Assembly (NCBI GenBank): GCA_900541865.1
Contig: UQLO01000022.1
Location: 1 to 51,126, forward strand
From: an uncultured Porphyromonadaceae bacterium
Lineage (GTDB): Bacteria > Bacteroidota > Bacteroidia > Bacteroidales > Muribaculaceae
Reading direction: 5' to 3'
Length of the DNA: 51,126 nt
Part shown: positions 7,512 through 15,415 of the stretch, piece after piece
Layout: every line of letters begins with the position of its first letter
Position numbering within the stretch: position 1 is the first letter of the stretch
Translations under genes and position numbers: made by a program
The notes under the pieces: generated by a model
Told to the model about the DNA's origin: nothing
Seen by the model: the letters and a program-made list of their open reading frames with translations, nothing else
Database searches by the model: none

Positions 7512-8099
7512 TCAGTTGTCGATAGTCTTGATGACGCGGGCGGGATTGCCGACGGCGACGCAGTTGGCGGGGATGGATTTCACCACCACGCTGCCGGCGC
7601 CTATCACTGAGTTTTCACCGATAGTGACGCCGGGGAGCACTATCACTCCGCCGCCGAGCCATGCGCCGCGGCAGATTTTGATGGGAAGGGCATAAGTGTG
7701 ACAGATGCCTTCACCACGACTCCAGTCGTCGATAATTCGTTCCGATACCTTGGTGGAGTGGGTGGCTGTGTACATCTTCACATCGGAGGCTATGAACACA
7801 TTGTCGCCTATTTCGATGATATTGTTGTCGACGAAGGTGCAGTTCATGTTTATAATCACCTGATTGCCGATGTGGATGTGTCGGCCGTATTCACAATGAA
7901 AGTCAATGTCGAGATGGATATGCTCGCCCACTGAGCCAAACAGTTGCGCCATTATCGCCCTTCGCGCGGCCTCGTCGGCGTAGTCGCAATTGTTTAGCTC
8001 ACGGAGCAGCCGCTTGCACTGAAGCTGCATCTGCTGTATTTCCTTGTCGCCGCCGTTGAAATCCTCACCGGCCAGGCATTTCTGCAATTCTGTTTTCAT
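7512..8099 (-). CDS. Sugar O-acetyltransferase (maltose/galactoside acetyltransferase-like)
   Basis: 195 residues. The N-terminal helical cap (CKRLLRELNNCDYADEAARR) is the Mac domain of maltose acetyltransferase-like enzymes. It is followed by left-handed beta-helix hexapeptide repeats, with MYTATHSTK containing the catalytic His and GAWLGGGVIVLPGVTIGENS then GNPARVIK at the end. These enzymes transfer acetyl from acetyl-CoA to sugars. A -7 element TAAATTTG lies at 8111-8104, only 4 bases before the ATG, so the mRNA may be leaderless. Convergent with the nitroreductase, stops one base apart. Confidence 0.92.
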   Translation of the reverse strand: MKTELQKCLAGEDFNGGDKEIQQMQLQCKRLLRELNNCDYADEAARRAIMAQLFGSVGEHIHLDIDFHCEYGRHIHIGNQVIINMNCTFVDNNIIEIGDNVFIASDVKMYTATHSTKVSERIIDDWSRGEGICHTYALPIKICRGAWLGGGVIVLPGVTIGENSVIGAGSVVVKSIPANCVAVGNPARVIKTIDN

Positions 8100-8134
8100 G
8101 TCGCAAATTTAGCCGGTAAAGTGCATATAAAATT

Positions 8135-8704
8135 TCACCTATGTGAAAAACCGCGTATACGGCTCAGCGATTGTTGCGTCACTCCGAGAAAAGAGGCTAT
8201 ATGTCCGAGGTTGACACGCGAGGATATGTCGGGGAAATCACGAAGAAAATTCTCGTAACGTTCCTGCGCCGGCAGTATGAGGCGTGCGATGTGGGCATCC
8301 TGAAGTTTCAGAAAGATATGCTGCATCAGCCGACGCATCCAGTTGGCGAGGTCGATATGCTGCTCAAAGAGCTGGTTGAGAGCCTCCACGGTGATGGAAT
8401 AGACCTCACACTCCTCGATCGTCTCCACATACTCAAAGCCCGGCTTACCGAGATAGAGGTCCATTGAGCCGCAGGCGATGTCGCCCTCCATGCAGAACCA
8501 TGTGGTGATCTCCTTGCCGTCGTGCAGCACATACGACCGCGTGATGCCCCGTTCGATGAAATAGACTGTGCGGTCGAGTTTCCCCGCGTGTATAATAATG
8601 CTCTTAGGCGGTATCACACGCCGCTCAAGGTGTGAGGTCAAAGCCTCAAGCGTCTCGTCGGAGAAGGGATAGAGACCGCGGTTCTTAGCGATGATATTAT
8701 TCAT
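8135..8704 (-). CDS. Crp/Fnr family transcriptional regulator
   Basis: 189 residues. The N-terminal ~120 residues form a cyclic-nucleotide-binding-like beta-roll (RRVIPPKSIIIHAGKLDRTV, then GKEITTWFCMEGDIACG). A long dimer helix and a C-terminal Crp-type HTH follow (VNLGHIASFLGVTQQSLSRI). The cNBD lacks the classic cAMP phosphate-binding RxS set, as in many Bacteroidota members, so the ligand is unknown. It is the last gene of a minus-strand run after the SMR exporter and the PPOX-fold protein, 22 bases downstream of the latter. Confidence 0.9.
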   Translation of the reverse strand: MNNIIAKNRGLYPFSDETLEALTSHLERRVIPPKSIIIHAGKLDRTVYFIERGITRSYVLHDGKEITTWFCMEGDIACGSMDLYLGKPGFEYVETIEECEVYSITVEALNQLFEQHIDLANWMRRLMQHIFLKLQDAHIARLILPAQERYENFLRDFPDISSRVNLGHIASFLGVTQQSLSRIRGFSHR

Positions 8705-8726
8705 TGACCGTAGAGAATCTGTGCAA

Positions 8727-9212
8727 TTACCGCTTATTCACTAACTCAATTGATTCTTTGCCAGTAAGCCGATTGATTGTCATTTCTATGGCAAGACATC
8801 GCGCAAGGCCGCTTTTGAGTTCCTTTGCCAAACCTTCGGCATCGTCGGGATTGCAGCGCCGTCCGAGTATTTCAAGAATCCGGAATATCTCATCTTCATC
8901 TTCTACGATCCGTACCATTCCGAACGCGATTACACTTCGGAAATATGTGGTGTAACGTTCGGGGTGGATTTCGTCTTGCGCTATCACCGTGAAACTTGCA
9001 TTGGAATTTTCGGCAATCAAATCCACTTTATGCCCCATGAGAGCCGAGTGGAAATAGAGTTTACCCTCATGGTAGACATGGCTCAGCGGAACTCCGTAGG
9101 GTTGCCCGTCATTGCCGCATAACGCCAGAACTCCCGAGGTAGATGCCTTCAGAATTTCAACACTCTCGGCTTCCGTTAGCTGCTGTTTGAAACGTCGCAT
9201 TTTTCTTTCCAT
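8727..9212 (-). CDS. Pyridoxamine 5'-phosphate oxidase-fold (PPOX/Nim-like) flavoprotein
   Basis: 161 residues. The split-barrel FMN-binding fold is shown by SGVLALCGNDGQPYGVPLSH, KLYFHSALMGHKVDLI and the strand FRSVIAFGMVRIVED. Pyridox_ox_2 proteins of this type include the NimA-like 5-nitroimidazole-resistance reductases; I cannot say whether this one has that activity. Its ATG overlaps the SMR exporter stop by one base (TGATG), so translation is coupled. Confidence 0.88.
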   Translation of the reverse strand: MERKMRRFKQQLTEAESVEILKASTSGVLALCGNDGQPYGVPLSHVYHEGKLYFHSALMGHKVDLIAENSNASFTVIAQDEIHPERYTTYFRSVIAFGMVRIVEDEDEIFRILEILGRRCNPDDAEGLAKELKSGLARCLAIEMTINRLTGKESIELVNKR

Positions 9213-9535
9213 CAGTGCACGAATTTAAGTCCGACAATCGAGAGAATCAGTGTCGTGATGAAAAACAAGCGCCAGAACGTGGCGGGTTCGTTAAAGAAAA
9301 GTATGCCGACAATCACGGTGCCGACCGCTCCTATACCGGTCCATACGGGATAGGCAGTGCCGATAGGGATGGTCTGCACTGCTTTCGACAGTAGCACCAT
9401 ACTGAGGGTGAGGCAAATTAGAAAGCCGATTCCCCAAAGGCACCACGGCGTTCCCGACAAACCTTTCATCTTGCCGAGGCAGAAAGCGAAGCCCGTTTCA
9501 AAGCACCCGGCGACAATGAGCATAATCCAGTTCAT
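9212..9535 (-). CDS. SMR family exporter (SugE/Gdx-like)
   Basis: 107 residues from the ATG at 9535, chosen because SMR proteins begin MxWIxLxxAG; the longer ORF to 9598 adds 21 non-hydrophobic residues. There are four transmembrane helices, with the conserved membrane Glu in GCFETGFAF (E13) and the signature GTAYPVWTGIGAVG. The closest relatives are SugE/Gdx guanidinium or quaternary-ammonium exporters. It heads the SMR-PPOX-Crp unit, with a -7 element at 9614-9607. No guanidine riboswitch is obvious in the short leader. Confidence 0.9.
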   Translation of the reverse strand: MNWIMLIVAGCFETGFAFCLGKMKGLSGTPWCLWGIGFLICLTLSMVLLSKAVQTIPIGTAYPVWTGIGAVGTVIVGILFFNEPATFWRLFFITTLILSIVGLKFVH

Positions 9536-9606
9536 AAAGTCTGAGGCGGATGTCCTATGAGGGCTGCAGCAATACCCGGCGTCTCCTTCCAAGGTCATTT
9601 CCGCCG

Positions 9607-9614
9607 CAAAATTA
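9607..9614 (-). promoter_or_regulatory. -7 element for the SMR-PPOX-Crp operon
   Basis: TAATTTTG on the minus strand, about 70 bases before the chosen ATG at 9535. Confidence 0.6.
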
Positions 9615-9737
9615 CTAAATTTCGATGGATTAACCTAACAAACATCGCCTTCGCCACCCAATCACGGATTATCGCCGCACAAAACGGGTCTAAGAATTTT
9701 TAACGCTCTGGTCTATGGGATATTGGGAGAGATTTAT

Positions 9738-9745
9738 TATCTTTG
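9738..9745 (+). promoter_or_regulatory. -7 element of the recombinase gene
   Basis: TATCTTTG, 35 bases before the ATG at 9781. No inverted repeats flank it within 9599-9780, so I see no sign that this promoter is itself invertible. Confidence 0.6.
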
Positions 9746-9780
9746 CGGCATTGGTCTTGGCAGATTAGATTTCAAAGCCA

Positions 9781-10983
9781 ATGAGTTCAATCAAAGTAAA
9801 ATTCCGGCCGTCGTCGGTAGAAGGCCGGGAGGGTGCCATATGCTATCAGGTCACACACCAAAGGAAGGTGCGGCTGCTCAAAACGGAGTACCGCGTTCTC
9901 GCCGACGAGTGGGATGAGGGCCTCGCAATGGTCAAAACGGCTCACGCCGCCGACAGGAAAACATACGTCCTTGCAATTCGAGAACGAATCCGAATGGACG
10001 TCGAGCGCCTTCAAAAGATAGATAGAAAACTCCAAAACGAAGGAACGGCCTACACAACTGAGGATATTGTCGAGGCGTTCGGGCGATACTCGAAAGAATA
10101 TTCTCTTTTCAACTTCATGGAAGCCTTGGTGGTAAAGCTGAAGCAAAACGGCAAAATGCGTACCTCGGAAACCTACAGGGCGACCTTGAACAGTTTCAAG
10201 CGATTCCGCAACCAAGAAGACATCATGCTCGATTGTCTGACCACGGAGATTATGGAGCGCTATCAGGCCTGGCACAAGGCCCGGGGGAATACCGCCAACA
10301 CAATCTCCTTCTACACCCGGATTCTGCGAGCAGTCTACAACCGCGCCGTAGAAGAAAAAATCATCGACAACCACAACCCGTTCGGCCGCGTCTACACCGG
10401 CGTGGACAAAACCGTGAAACGTGCCATCCCTTTGGGGCGAATCAAGAAGATGAAAACTCTCGAATTGTCGCTCACGCCGGCGCTGGACTTTGCGCGCGAT
10501 ATGTTTCTGATGAGTTTCTATCTTCGCGGGATGAGTTTCATCGACATGGCATACCTGAAGAAAACAGACCTGAAAAACGGTTACATCGTTTATCGGCGTC
10601 GAAAAACCGGCCAACAACTCATAATCAAATGGACTCCCCAGATGCAGGCAATACTCGACAAACGCCCCGGCAATCCGACTCAATACCTGCTGCCTATTAT
10701 CAAAGCGGAGGGCGTCAACGAGCGGTGCGCCTACCGCTACGCCGGCTATATCATCAACCGCAATCTGAAGAAAGTGGGCACTATGGCGGGGATTCCGGTT
10801 CCCCTGACCATGTATGCCGCCCGCCACAGCTGGGCATCAGCAGCCCGGGCCAAGGGCATCTCGCTCCCCGTAATCAGCGAGGGGTTAGGCCACGATTCCG
10901 AGGCCACTACCCGGATTTACCTCGCCTCGCTCGACACCGCAGCCATCGACCGTGCCAACAGCCTCATCCTGTCCTGTCTGTGA
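9781..10983 (+). CDS. Tyrosine site-specific recombinase (Bacteroidota integrase/invertase type)
   Basis: 400 residues. It has an N-terminal arm-binding/SAM-like region (to ~215) and a C-terminal catalytic domain. Visible catalytic residues are R249 (FYLRGMSF), K275 (RRRKTGQ), R348 (MYAARHSW, where the usual first His of HxxR is Tyr), H371 (GLGHDSEATTRIY) and the nucleophile Y380. This pattern is typical of Bacteroidales Tsr proteins that integrate elements or flip invertible promoters. No tRNA, direct att repeats or relaxase gene is nearby, and no invertible segment is evident, so its target is unknown. It sits at the right part of the accessory region. Confidence 0.92.
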   Translation: MSSIKVKFRPSSVEGREGAICYQVTHQRKVRLLKTEYRVLADEWDEGLAMVKTAHAADRKTYVLAIRERIRMDVERLQKIDRKLQNEGTAYTTEDIVEAFGRYSKEYSLFNFMEALVVKLKQNGKMRTSETYRATLNSFKRFRNQEDIMLDCLTTEIMERYQAWHKARGNTANTISFYTRILRAVYNRAVEEKIIDNHNPFGRVYTGVDKTVKRAIPLGRIKKMKTLELSLTPALDFARDMFLMSFYLRGMSFIDMAYLKKTDLKNGYIVYRRRKTGQQLIIKWTPQMQAILDKRPGNPTQYLLPIIKAEGVNERCAYRYAGYIINRNLKKVGTMAGIPVPLTMYAARHSWASAARAKGISLPVISEGLGHDSEATTRIYLASLDTAAIDRANSLILSCL

Positions 10984-11109
10984 TATTGACGTGCCACTTC
11001 CGCCGAGGCCTATCCGGGAAATGCATCTGCGGAGGCTTTTTGTGGCGGGTTGGGCTTCTCAACAAAGTCATTTGAGCCTGGCGGCAAAGGTGCGGCAGTG
11101 TTTTTTTTC

Positions 11110-11117
11110 TAATTTTG
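11110..11117 (+). promoter_or_regulatory. -7 element of acetyltransferase gene
   Basis: TAATTTTG followed by GCAG, 26 bases before the ATG at 11144. It rules out the long upstream ORF extension to 10952. Confidence 0.65.
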
Positions 11118-11143
11118 CAGCCGAAAAGCAAAAACCACGCACT

Positions 11144-11725
11144 ATGAAAGATATTTTCGAGAAAGACCTCAGCGGCGAGATGGTTTCGCCCGACGAGCCC
11201 GGATATGAGGCTCTGATTGCCGATATTTTCGCCACTATGAAGATAGCCACCGAGATGAACACGGGCTACAAGACACCCGAAGAAGTGCATGAATTCATGG
11301 GCCGAATCCTCGGCAAGCCGCTCGACGAGAGCACCACTGTCATTCCGCCATTCTATGTTGACTACGGCAAGCCGGTGGCAATAGGTAAGGGCTGTTTCAT
11401 TCAGCAGTGCTGCACCTTCTTCGGACGCGGCGGTATCACCATCGGCGACGGTGTTTTCATCGGACCCAAGTGCAACCTGATTACCATCAACCACGACGAA
11501 AATCCCGACAACCGCAGAGCCACCTACGGCCGCCCCATCGTAATAGAGGACAAAGTGTGGATCGGCATCAACTCTACCATTCTCCCGGGGGTGAGAATCG
11601 GCTACGGCAGCATAGTGGGCGCGCAGAGTGTCGTTACGCACGATGTGCCTCCGATGACGATTGTGGCCGGCAATCCGGCCCGGATAATAAAGAAGATAGA
11701 ACCCGAAGCGGAAAAAGGGAAATGA
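11144..11725 (+). CDS. Hexapeptide-repeat acetyltransferase
   Basis: 193 residues from the ATG at 11144. Left-handed beta-helix repeats run from about residue 75 (AIGKGCFIQQCCTFFGRGGI) to VAGNPARIIKKI, with the catalytic-type His in ITINHDENPDNR. The N-terminal ~70 residues are helical (YEALIADIFATMKIATEMNT). It belongs to the CatB/LacA-like O-acetyltransferase superfamily, and the substrate is unknown. Directly downstream is a decayed aldo/keto reductase, so the two may once have formed one unit. Confidence 0.88.
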   Translation: MKDIFEKDLSGEMVSPDEPGYEALIADIFATMKIATEMNTGYKTPEEVHEFMGRILGKPLDESTTVIPPFYVDYGKPVAIGKGCFIQQCCTFFGRGGITIGDGVFIGPKCNLITINHDENPDNRRATYGRPIVIEDKVWIGINSTILPGVRIGYGSIVGAQSVVTHDVPPMTIVAGNPARIIKKIEPEAEKGK

Positions 11726-11759
11726 AGAGCCAAAGTGGAATGAGTCGTCGTGGTTATGA

Positions 11760-11969
11760 GACCGGCTCTTAGGCTGGCTGCGGCACAAGGCGCCGTGGAT
11801 AGTGCCCATTCCGGGCACGACGAAGATTTCGCATCTCCAAGAAAATATCCACACCTTCGACTTTGACCTTGCCGACAGCGAATGGGAGGAACTCGAAAAC
11901 CGTGTGGGTGCAATTGCCGTTGTCGGCGACAGATATAACGCCGAGCAGCAGAAGCAAGTCGGGCATTGA
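11760..11969 (+). pseudogene. Aldo/keto reductase, C-terminal remnant
   Basis: Reading in frame from 11760 gives GWLRHKAPWIVPIPGTTK, HLQENIHTFDFDL and ELENRVGAIAVVGDRY before a TGA at 11967-11969. This is the familiar C-terminal block of aldo/keto reductases (WIVPIPGTTK binds the NADPH phosphate end; 'hl.eN' follows). There is no start codon, and an in-frame stop lies at 11757-11759. The first ~250 codons are absent, so only the last ~70 survive. Confidence 0.75.
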
Positions 11970-12031
11970 CTAAGAAAAGCGGCGGAGGCGGTTTTTGGCC
12001 GCCTCCGCTGTTTGAGGGTAGGATGAGGTGA

Positions 12032-12208
12032 TTAAGCCTTGGCGGCCTCGAGGGATGCTTTGCGGAACTCCTTCATGAGTTTCTCCAGTTCGAGGGAGGC
12101 CTTGCGGGCACGTGTTCCGGCGGCTTTGTTGTTCTTCTCCAGCTGGAGGGTAGCGTCTACGCGGAGAGCTTCGTAAGCCTCGTTGATTTTTTTGATCAAT
12201 TCTTCCAT
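12032..12208 (-). CDS. Histone H1-like protein Hc1 family (small basic DNA-associated protein)
   Basis: 58 residues, starting MEELIKKINEAYEALR and ending LMKEFRKASLEAAKA. Between these, NNKAAGTRARKASLELEK is the typical Bacteroidota Hc1-type core, with alternating Lys/Arg/Ala on helices. It is thought to associate with DNA in the nucleoid. The upstream leader (12209-12282) is AT-rich. No T-run terminator is visible after the stop; the 62 bases before 12032 show nothing else I recognise. Confidence 0.85.
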   Translation of the reverse strand: MEELIKKINEAYEALRVDATLQLEKNNKAAGTRARKASLELEKLMKEFRKASLEAAKA

Positions 12209-12282
12209 GAATTAATTTTTTTAGGAGGATTAATAAAAAGGTTGTCTATATAAGTCTTTTACTTAGTTGATTCGGTTGGGTT

Positions 12283-12966
12283 TCAGTCGGGAATTTCCTC
12301 GTAGACTGTGTGGTCGTCGATACCGGCTTCGGCCAATGCCTGCCGGCGTTCGCGGCAAGTTCCGCAGACTCCGCAGTGGTTTTCGCCGCCTTTGTAGCAG
12401 GAATAGGTAGTGGTGTAGTCTATTCCGAGCTCTTTGCCGCGTGCGGCGATTTGGGTTTTGGAGAGGTTGGTGTAGGGTGCGCAGACTGTTATGCCTTCGT
12501 AGGTGCCTTCTTTGACGGCTTGACTCATTGCGCGCACGAAAGAGTCGCGGCAGTCGGGGTAGAGGGCATGGTCGCCGTTGTGGTTTGCAATCATCAGAGT
12601 GTGCAGGCCGCGGCTTTCGGCCAGTCCGGCGGCTGCGGCGAGCATTATGCCGTTTCGGAAAGGCACCACGGTGCTCTTCATATTGTCGAAGTCGTAGTCG
12701 CCGTCGGGGATGGCGTCGGCGCCTTCAAGGAGTGAGCTGTGGAAGTGGTGGCCGATGAAGCTCAGGTCTATTTCAATCAGTTCGATGCCAAGGGCTCTGC
12801 AGTGAAGACGGGCATATTCGGCTTCGCGGGCGTTGTGGTTAGAGCCATAGTTGAAGGTCACGGCCAGAGCGATGGAGGCGCTGTAGTCGTGGAGCATGGT
12901 CACGGAGTCCATGCCGCCGGAGAGAACCAGGAGAGCGTCTTTGGGTGTATTGGCGTGCTGTGTCAT
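12283..12966 (-). CDS. queC: 7-cyano-7-deazaguanine synthase QueC
   Basis: 227 residues from the ATG at 12966; a longer ORF to 13110 would run into queF and adds unrelated residues. It makes preQ0 from 7-carboxy-7-deazaguanine, ATP and ammonia, in the queuosine pathway. The PP-loop LVLSGGMDSVTML is near the N-terminus. A four-Cys zinc site, CYKGGENHCGVCGTC, is near the C-terminus. Start lies one base after the queF stop, so the two genes form an operon with queF first. Confidence 0.96.
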   Translation of the reverse strand: MTQHANTPKDALLVLSGGMDSVTMLHDYSASIALAVTFNYGSNHNAREAEYARLHCRALGIELIEIDLSFIGHHFHSSLLEGADAIPDGDYDFDNMKSTVVPFRNGIMLAAAAGLAESRGLHTLMIANHNGDHALYPDCRDSFVRAMSQAVKEGTYEGITVCAPYTNLSKTQIAARGKELGIDYTTTYSCYKGGENHCGVCGTCRERRQALAEAGIDDHTVYEEIPD

Positions 12967-12967
12967 C

Positions 12968-13441
12968 TTAGAAATTGGTAGGGAATGCGGCCAGACGGCG
13001 TTCGGCGACCATAGCGGCATGGGCCGGGTCGCCCCAGTTGGCGAAAGGTACGATAGAGATGCCGCCTCGGGGCATGAAGATTCCGCGCACTTCGATATAT
13101 CGGGGCTCAATCAGTCTGATGAGATCCTTCATGATGATGTTAACGCAGTCTTCGTGGAAATCGCCGTGGTTGCGGAAGCTGAAAAGATAGAGCTTGAGGC
13201 TCTTGCTTTCGACCATTCGGCGGTCGGGGATATAGTTAATTATGATTTTGCCAAAATCAGGCTGCCCGGTTTTCGGGCACAACGAAGTGAACTCCGGGCA
13301 GAGGAAAGTCACGATGTAGTCATCCTGGGGATGCTTGTTCTCAAAGGTCTCGAGCAAGGCCGGGTCGTAGTCGGTGGGATATTTCACGCCGGCCTGGCCG
13401 AGGAGGCTGAGTTCGTTTATTTCACTATCGGTTCGTGGCAT
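12968..13441 (-). CDS. queF: NADPH-dependent preQ1 synthase QueF
   Basis: 157 residues, the short (type I) form. It reduces preQ0 to preQ1. The catalytic Cys is in EFTSLCPKTGQPD, and the QueF signature ESKSLKLYLFSFRNHGDFHED region provides substrate and NADPH binding. A minus-strand -7 element TAAGTTTG is at 13525-13518, 77 bases before the ATG. queD and queE are not in this window. Confidence 0.96.
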   Translation of the reverse strand: MPRTDSEINELSLLGQAGVKYPTDYDPALLETFENKHPQDDYIVTFLCPEFTSLCPKTGQPDFGKIIINYIPDRRMVESKSLKLYLFSFRNHGDFHEDCVNIIMKDLIRLIEPRYIEVRGIFMPRGGISIVPFANWGDPAHAAMVAERRLAAFPTNF

Positions 13442-13517
13442 ATTTTGCTATCAGGGAATAGTCGTTTTTTCATGGCGGCGGGGTGCGCTAAAGGGCTTTG
13501 CCGTCGCGTTTATGCGG

Positions 13518-13525
13518 CAAACTTA
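13518..13525 (-). promoter_or_regulatory. -7 element of the queF-queC operon
   Basis: TAAGTTTG on the minus strand gives a leader of about 70 bases. A preQ1 riboswitch would fit that position, but I could not draw its pseudoknot from the sequence, so none is claimed. Confidence 0.5.
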
Positions 13526-13598
13526 CAAAAAAAGTATTCATCTCCGCCAAAAAAGAGATTTTTTTTTAGAAAAAATCGAAAATAAGTTGAATTTGGTC

Positions 13599-13606
13599 TA
13601 ATTTTG
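13599..13606 (+). promoter_or_regulatory. -7 element of the HMA-AraC gene
   Basis: TAATTTTG followed by GCAG; it overlaps the ORF start at 13604, which forces the translation start to 13625 or 13628. Confidence 0.65.
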
Positions 13607-13624
13607 CAGTCGAAAACGGAAGAA

Positions 13625-14188
13625 ATGATGAAAATAGCAGTGCAGAATATGGTATGCCGCCATTGCGTGGCGGCTCTGGGGCAGATTCTTGATGAGATGG
13701 GTTTGGAGGCCCGCGAGGTCGGGCTCGGCTATGCCGTCGTGCCGGACGGTAGCCTCGACGACGAAGCAACCGTGCGACGCCTCGACGAGCTTCTGCGGGC
13801 ACAAGGCTTCGAGCGGATAGCCGATGCCGACGACCGCCTCGTGCAGGCAGTCAAGGACGCCGTTATGCACCATGTTCGCTCCGAAGGCGAGTGCCGCCTG
13901 AAGATGTCGGCATGCATAGAGGAACACGTCGGGACACCCTACGACACTCTTGCCCGAATATTCTCCGCACGGCAGGGACGCACCATCGAGAAATATGCCA
14001 TCGCCCAGCGCGTGGAGTGGGTGAAGGAGCTGCTCAGCTACGGAACGCTCACCGTGACCGAAATCGCCTTCCGCACCGGATACTCAAGTGCCGCCCACCT
14101 GTCGCGCCAGTTCAAAGCCGTTACCGGCCTGACCCCCACGCAATTCGTGGAGGCCGGCTCGCCACGCCGCTCCCTGGCCGAAGTATAG
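13625..14188 (+). CDS. AraC-type HTH regulator with N-terminal HMA-like metal-binding domain
   Basis: 187 residues from the ATG at 13625 (the next codon is also ATG). The first ~65 residues (KIAVQNMVCRHCVAALGQIL, then a beta-strand and AQGFERI) match the heavy-metal-associated ferredoxin-like fold, with the CxxC pair in MVCRHC. A helical linker leads to a C-terminal AraC HTH pair (LTVTEIAFRTGYSSAAHLSR, then FKAVTGLTPTQFVE). The architecture recurs in Bacteroidota. The CxxC suggests copper or another soft metal as signal, but no metal transporter is adjacent, so its regulon is unknown. Confidence 0.85.
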   Translation: MMKIAVQNMVCRHCVAALGQILDEMGLEAREVGLGYAVVPDGSLDDEATVRRLDELLRAQGFERIADADDRLVQAVKDAVMHHVRSEGECRLKMSACIEEHVGTPYDTLARIFSARQGRTIEKYAIAQRVEWVKELLSYGTLTVTEIAFRTGYSSAAHLSRQFKAVTGLTPTQFVEAGSPRRSLAEV

Positions 14189-14220
14189 CGGGCGGATTTG
14201 CGGAAACGAAATAAATATGC

Positions 14221-14228
14221 TACATTTG
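14221..14228 (+). promoter_or_regulatory. -7 element of the ATPase/nuclease-like operon
   Basis: TACATTTG followed by GCAG, only 5 bases before the ATG at 14234, so the transcript is leaderless or nearly so. It excludes the ORF extension to 14198. Confidence 0.55.
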
Positions 14229-14233
14229 CAGTC

Positions 14234-15415
14234 ATGAAAGGCGAAACACTTCATATAAGCAACTTCGGGCCAATCGAGAGCGCGAAGATCGCTCCGATAA
14301 AGCCGGTCACTGTCTTTATCGGCGAATCGGGCAGCGGCAAGAGTACTGTTATGAAAGTGCTTGCCATGTGCCGATGGTTGTTCAAGATGCACTGCATACG
14401 TTCGTACCTTAAACTGTCGGGCATAAAGTGCAGTCCCTTCCGACTGAGTGGAGATAGGATACTCAACACCAACGGCCTTTCGGCCTTTGTAAGAGCCGAC
14501 AGCGCGGTTGAATATCACAACGGAAGTTTCAGCTGCATGCTCAAGGGACGCAGTCTGTCTATGACCAAGGACATACTGCCGGCGGATGAGCTGAGCCTTG
14601 AAAAGATAGCATATGTGTCCGACAAGCGAGGTCTCCTTCCCGACTTGATTACGGGACGAATAGCCATCAAGCACGGTATGTTCCACCTCGACGACACCCT
14701 TGGCAATTTCCAGAAAGCGCTCGATGCGGTGTCGGCTACAGACATGCCTTATCTCGGAGTCCGGGCCGAAGTGCGCAAGACAAACGCCGGTCGCCGGGTT
14801 TTCATCAGCCAGTCGGGCGAGGAAGGCTTTGAGGGACTTCCCCTTTCGCAGGCATCTTCGGGCCTGCAGAGCAGCGTGGGCATCCATTTCATACTTCAGT
14901 ACTTTGCCCGGCACTATAACGTGGTTGAGTCGATGAATTCCACCATACTGTCCTATCTGGCCAAAACGGACAACCTGAGCGGTTTCAAACCCACCTCGGA
15001 CGTCGGTGCCTTCGGCCGGCGTCGGATAACTTTGTTCATAGAGGAACCGGAGCTGAGCTTGTTTCCCTCCAACCAGAAGGGATTCGTGGACTATATGCTT
15101 TCCACCGTCCACTCGGCCTGCCGAACGAGTATAGCGCTTGTGATGGCTACCCACAGTCCTTACGTGCTGACCACGCTCAATCTCATGCTGGCGGCAGCCA
15201 AGGCCCGAGGGGTGAATCCGGAGATGGCGGCGGACGCGGCGCCCGGAATTCCCGAGGTAGCGCAAGACGACATCGGCGCATGGGAAATCCGCGACGGCCG
15301 CGCAACAGCTCTCATCGACGCCGAAACGGGCCTCATCGACGGGACTTGGCTCGATAATGTGTCGGACTATTTCGACGATACCATTTTCAAGCTCAACAGC
15401 ATAATATATGGCTGA
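14234..15415 (+). CDS. AAA15/ABC-type ATPase of a two-gene operon
   Basis: 393 residues. FIGESGSGKST (29-38) is Walker A. SQASSGLQSS is an ABC-like signature, RRITLFIEEPELSLFP is Walker B with the catalytic Glu, and VMATHSPYVLT is the H-loop. The N-terminus (LHISNFGPIESAKI) is the typical first strand of OLD/RecF/SMC-like ATPases. The insert between Walker A and the signature is short, so there is no long coiled coil. There is no TOPRIM domain in the same chain. The stop overlaps the next gene by 8 bases, so the two proteins are probably made together. Similar ATPase-plus-nuclease pairs (PARIS, Septu, RloAB) act in phage defence; a role here is inference. Confidence 0.85.
   Translation: MKGETLHISNFGPIESAKIAPIKPVTVFIGESGSGKSTVMKVLAMCRWLFKMHCIRSYLKLSGIKCSPFRLSGDRILNTNGLSAFVRADSAVEYHNGSFSCMLKGRSLSMTKDILPADELSLEKIAYVSDKRGLLPDLITGRIAIKHGMFHLDDTLGNFQKALDAVSATDMPYLGVRAEVRKTNAGRRVFISQSGEEGFEGLPLSQASSGLQSSVGIHFILQYFARHYNVVESMNSTILSYLAKTDNLSGFKPTSDVGAFGRRRITLFIEEPELSLFPSNQKGFVDYMLSTVHSACRTSIALVMATHSPYVLTTLNLMLAAAKARGVNPEMAADAAPGIPEVAQDDIGAWEIRDGRATALIDAETGLIDGTWLDNVSDYFDDTIFKLNSIIYG

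Noticed and set aside
9212..9606. Guanidine riboswitch before the SMR exporter
   Set aside because: The leader is only about 65 bases and shows none of the conserved ACGR hairpin pairs of guanidine aptamers.
9599..11143. Invertible promoter near the tyrosine recombinase
   Set aside because: No inverted repeats of useful length flank a promoter on either side of the gene.
13442..13524. preQ1 riboswitch in the queF leader
   Set aside because: Position would fit, but I could not find the C-rich loop and A-rich tail pairing of a preQ1 aptamer.
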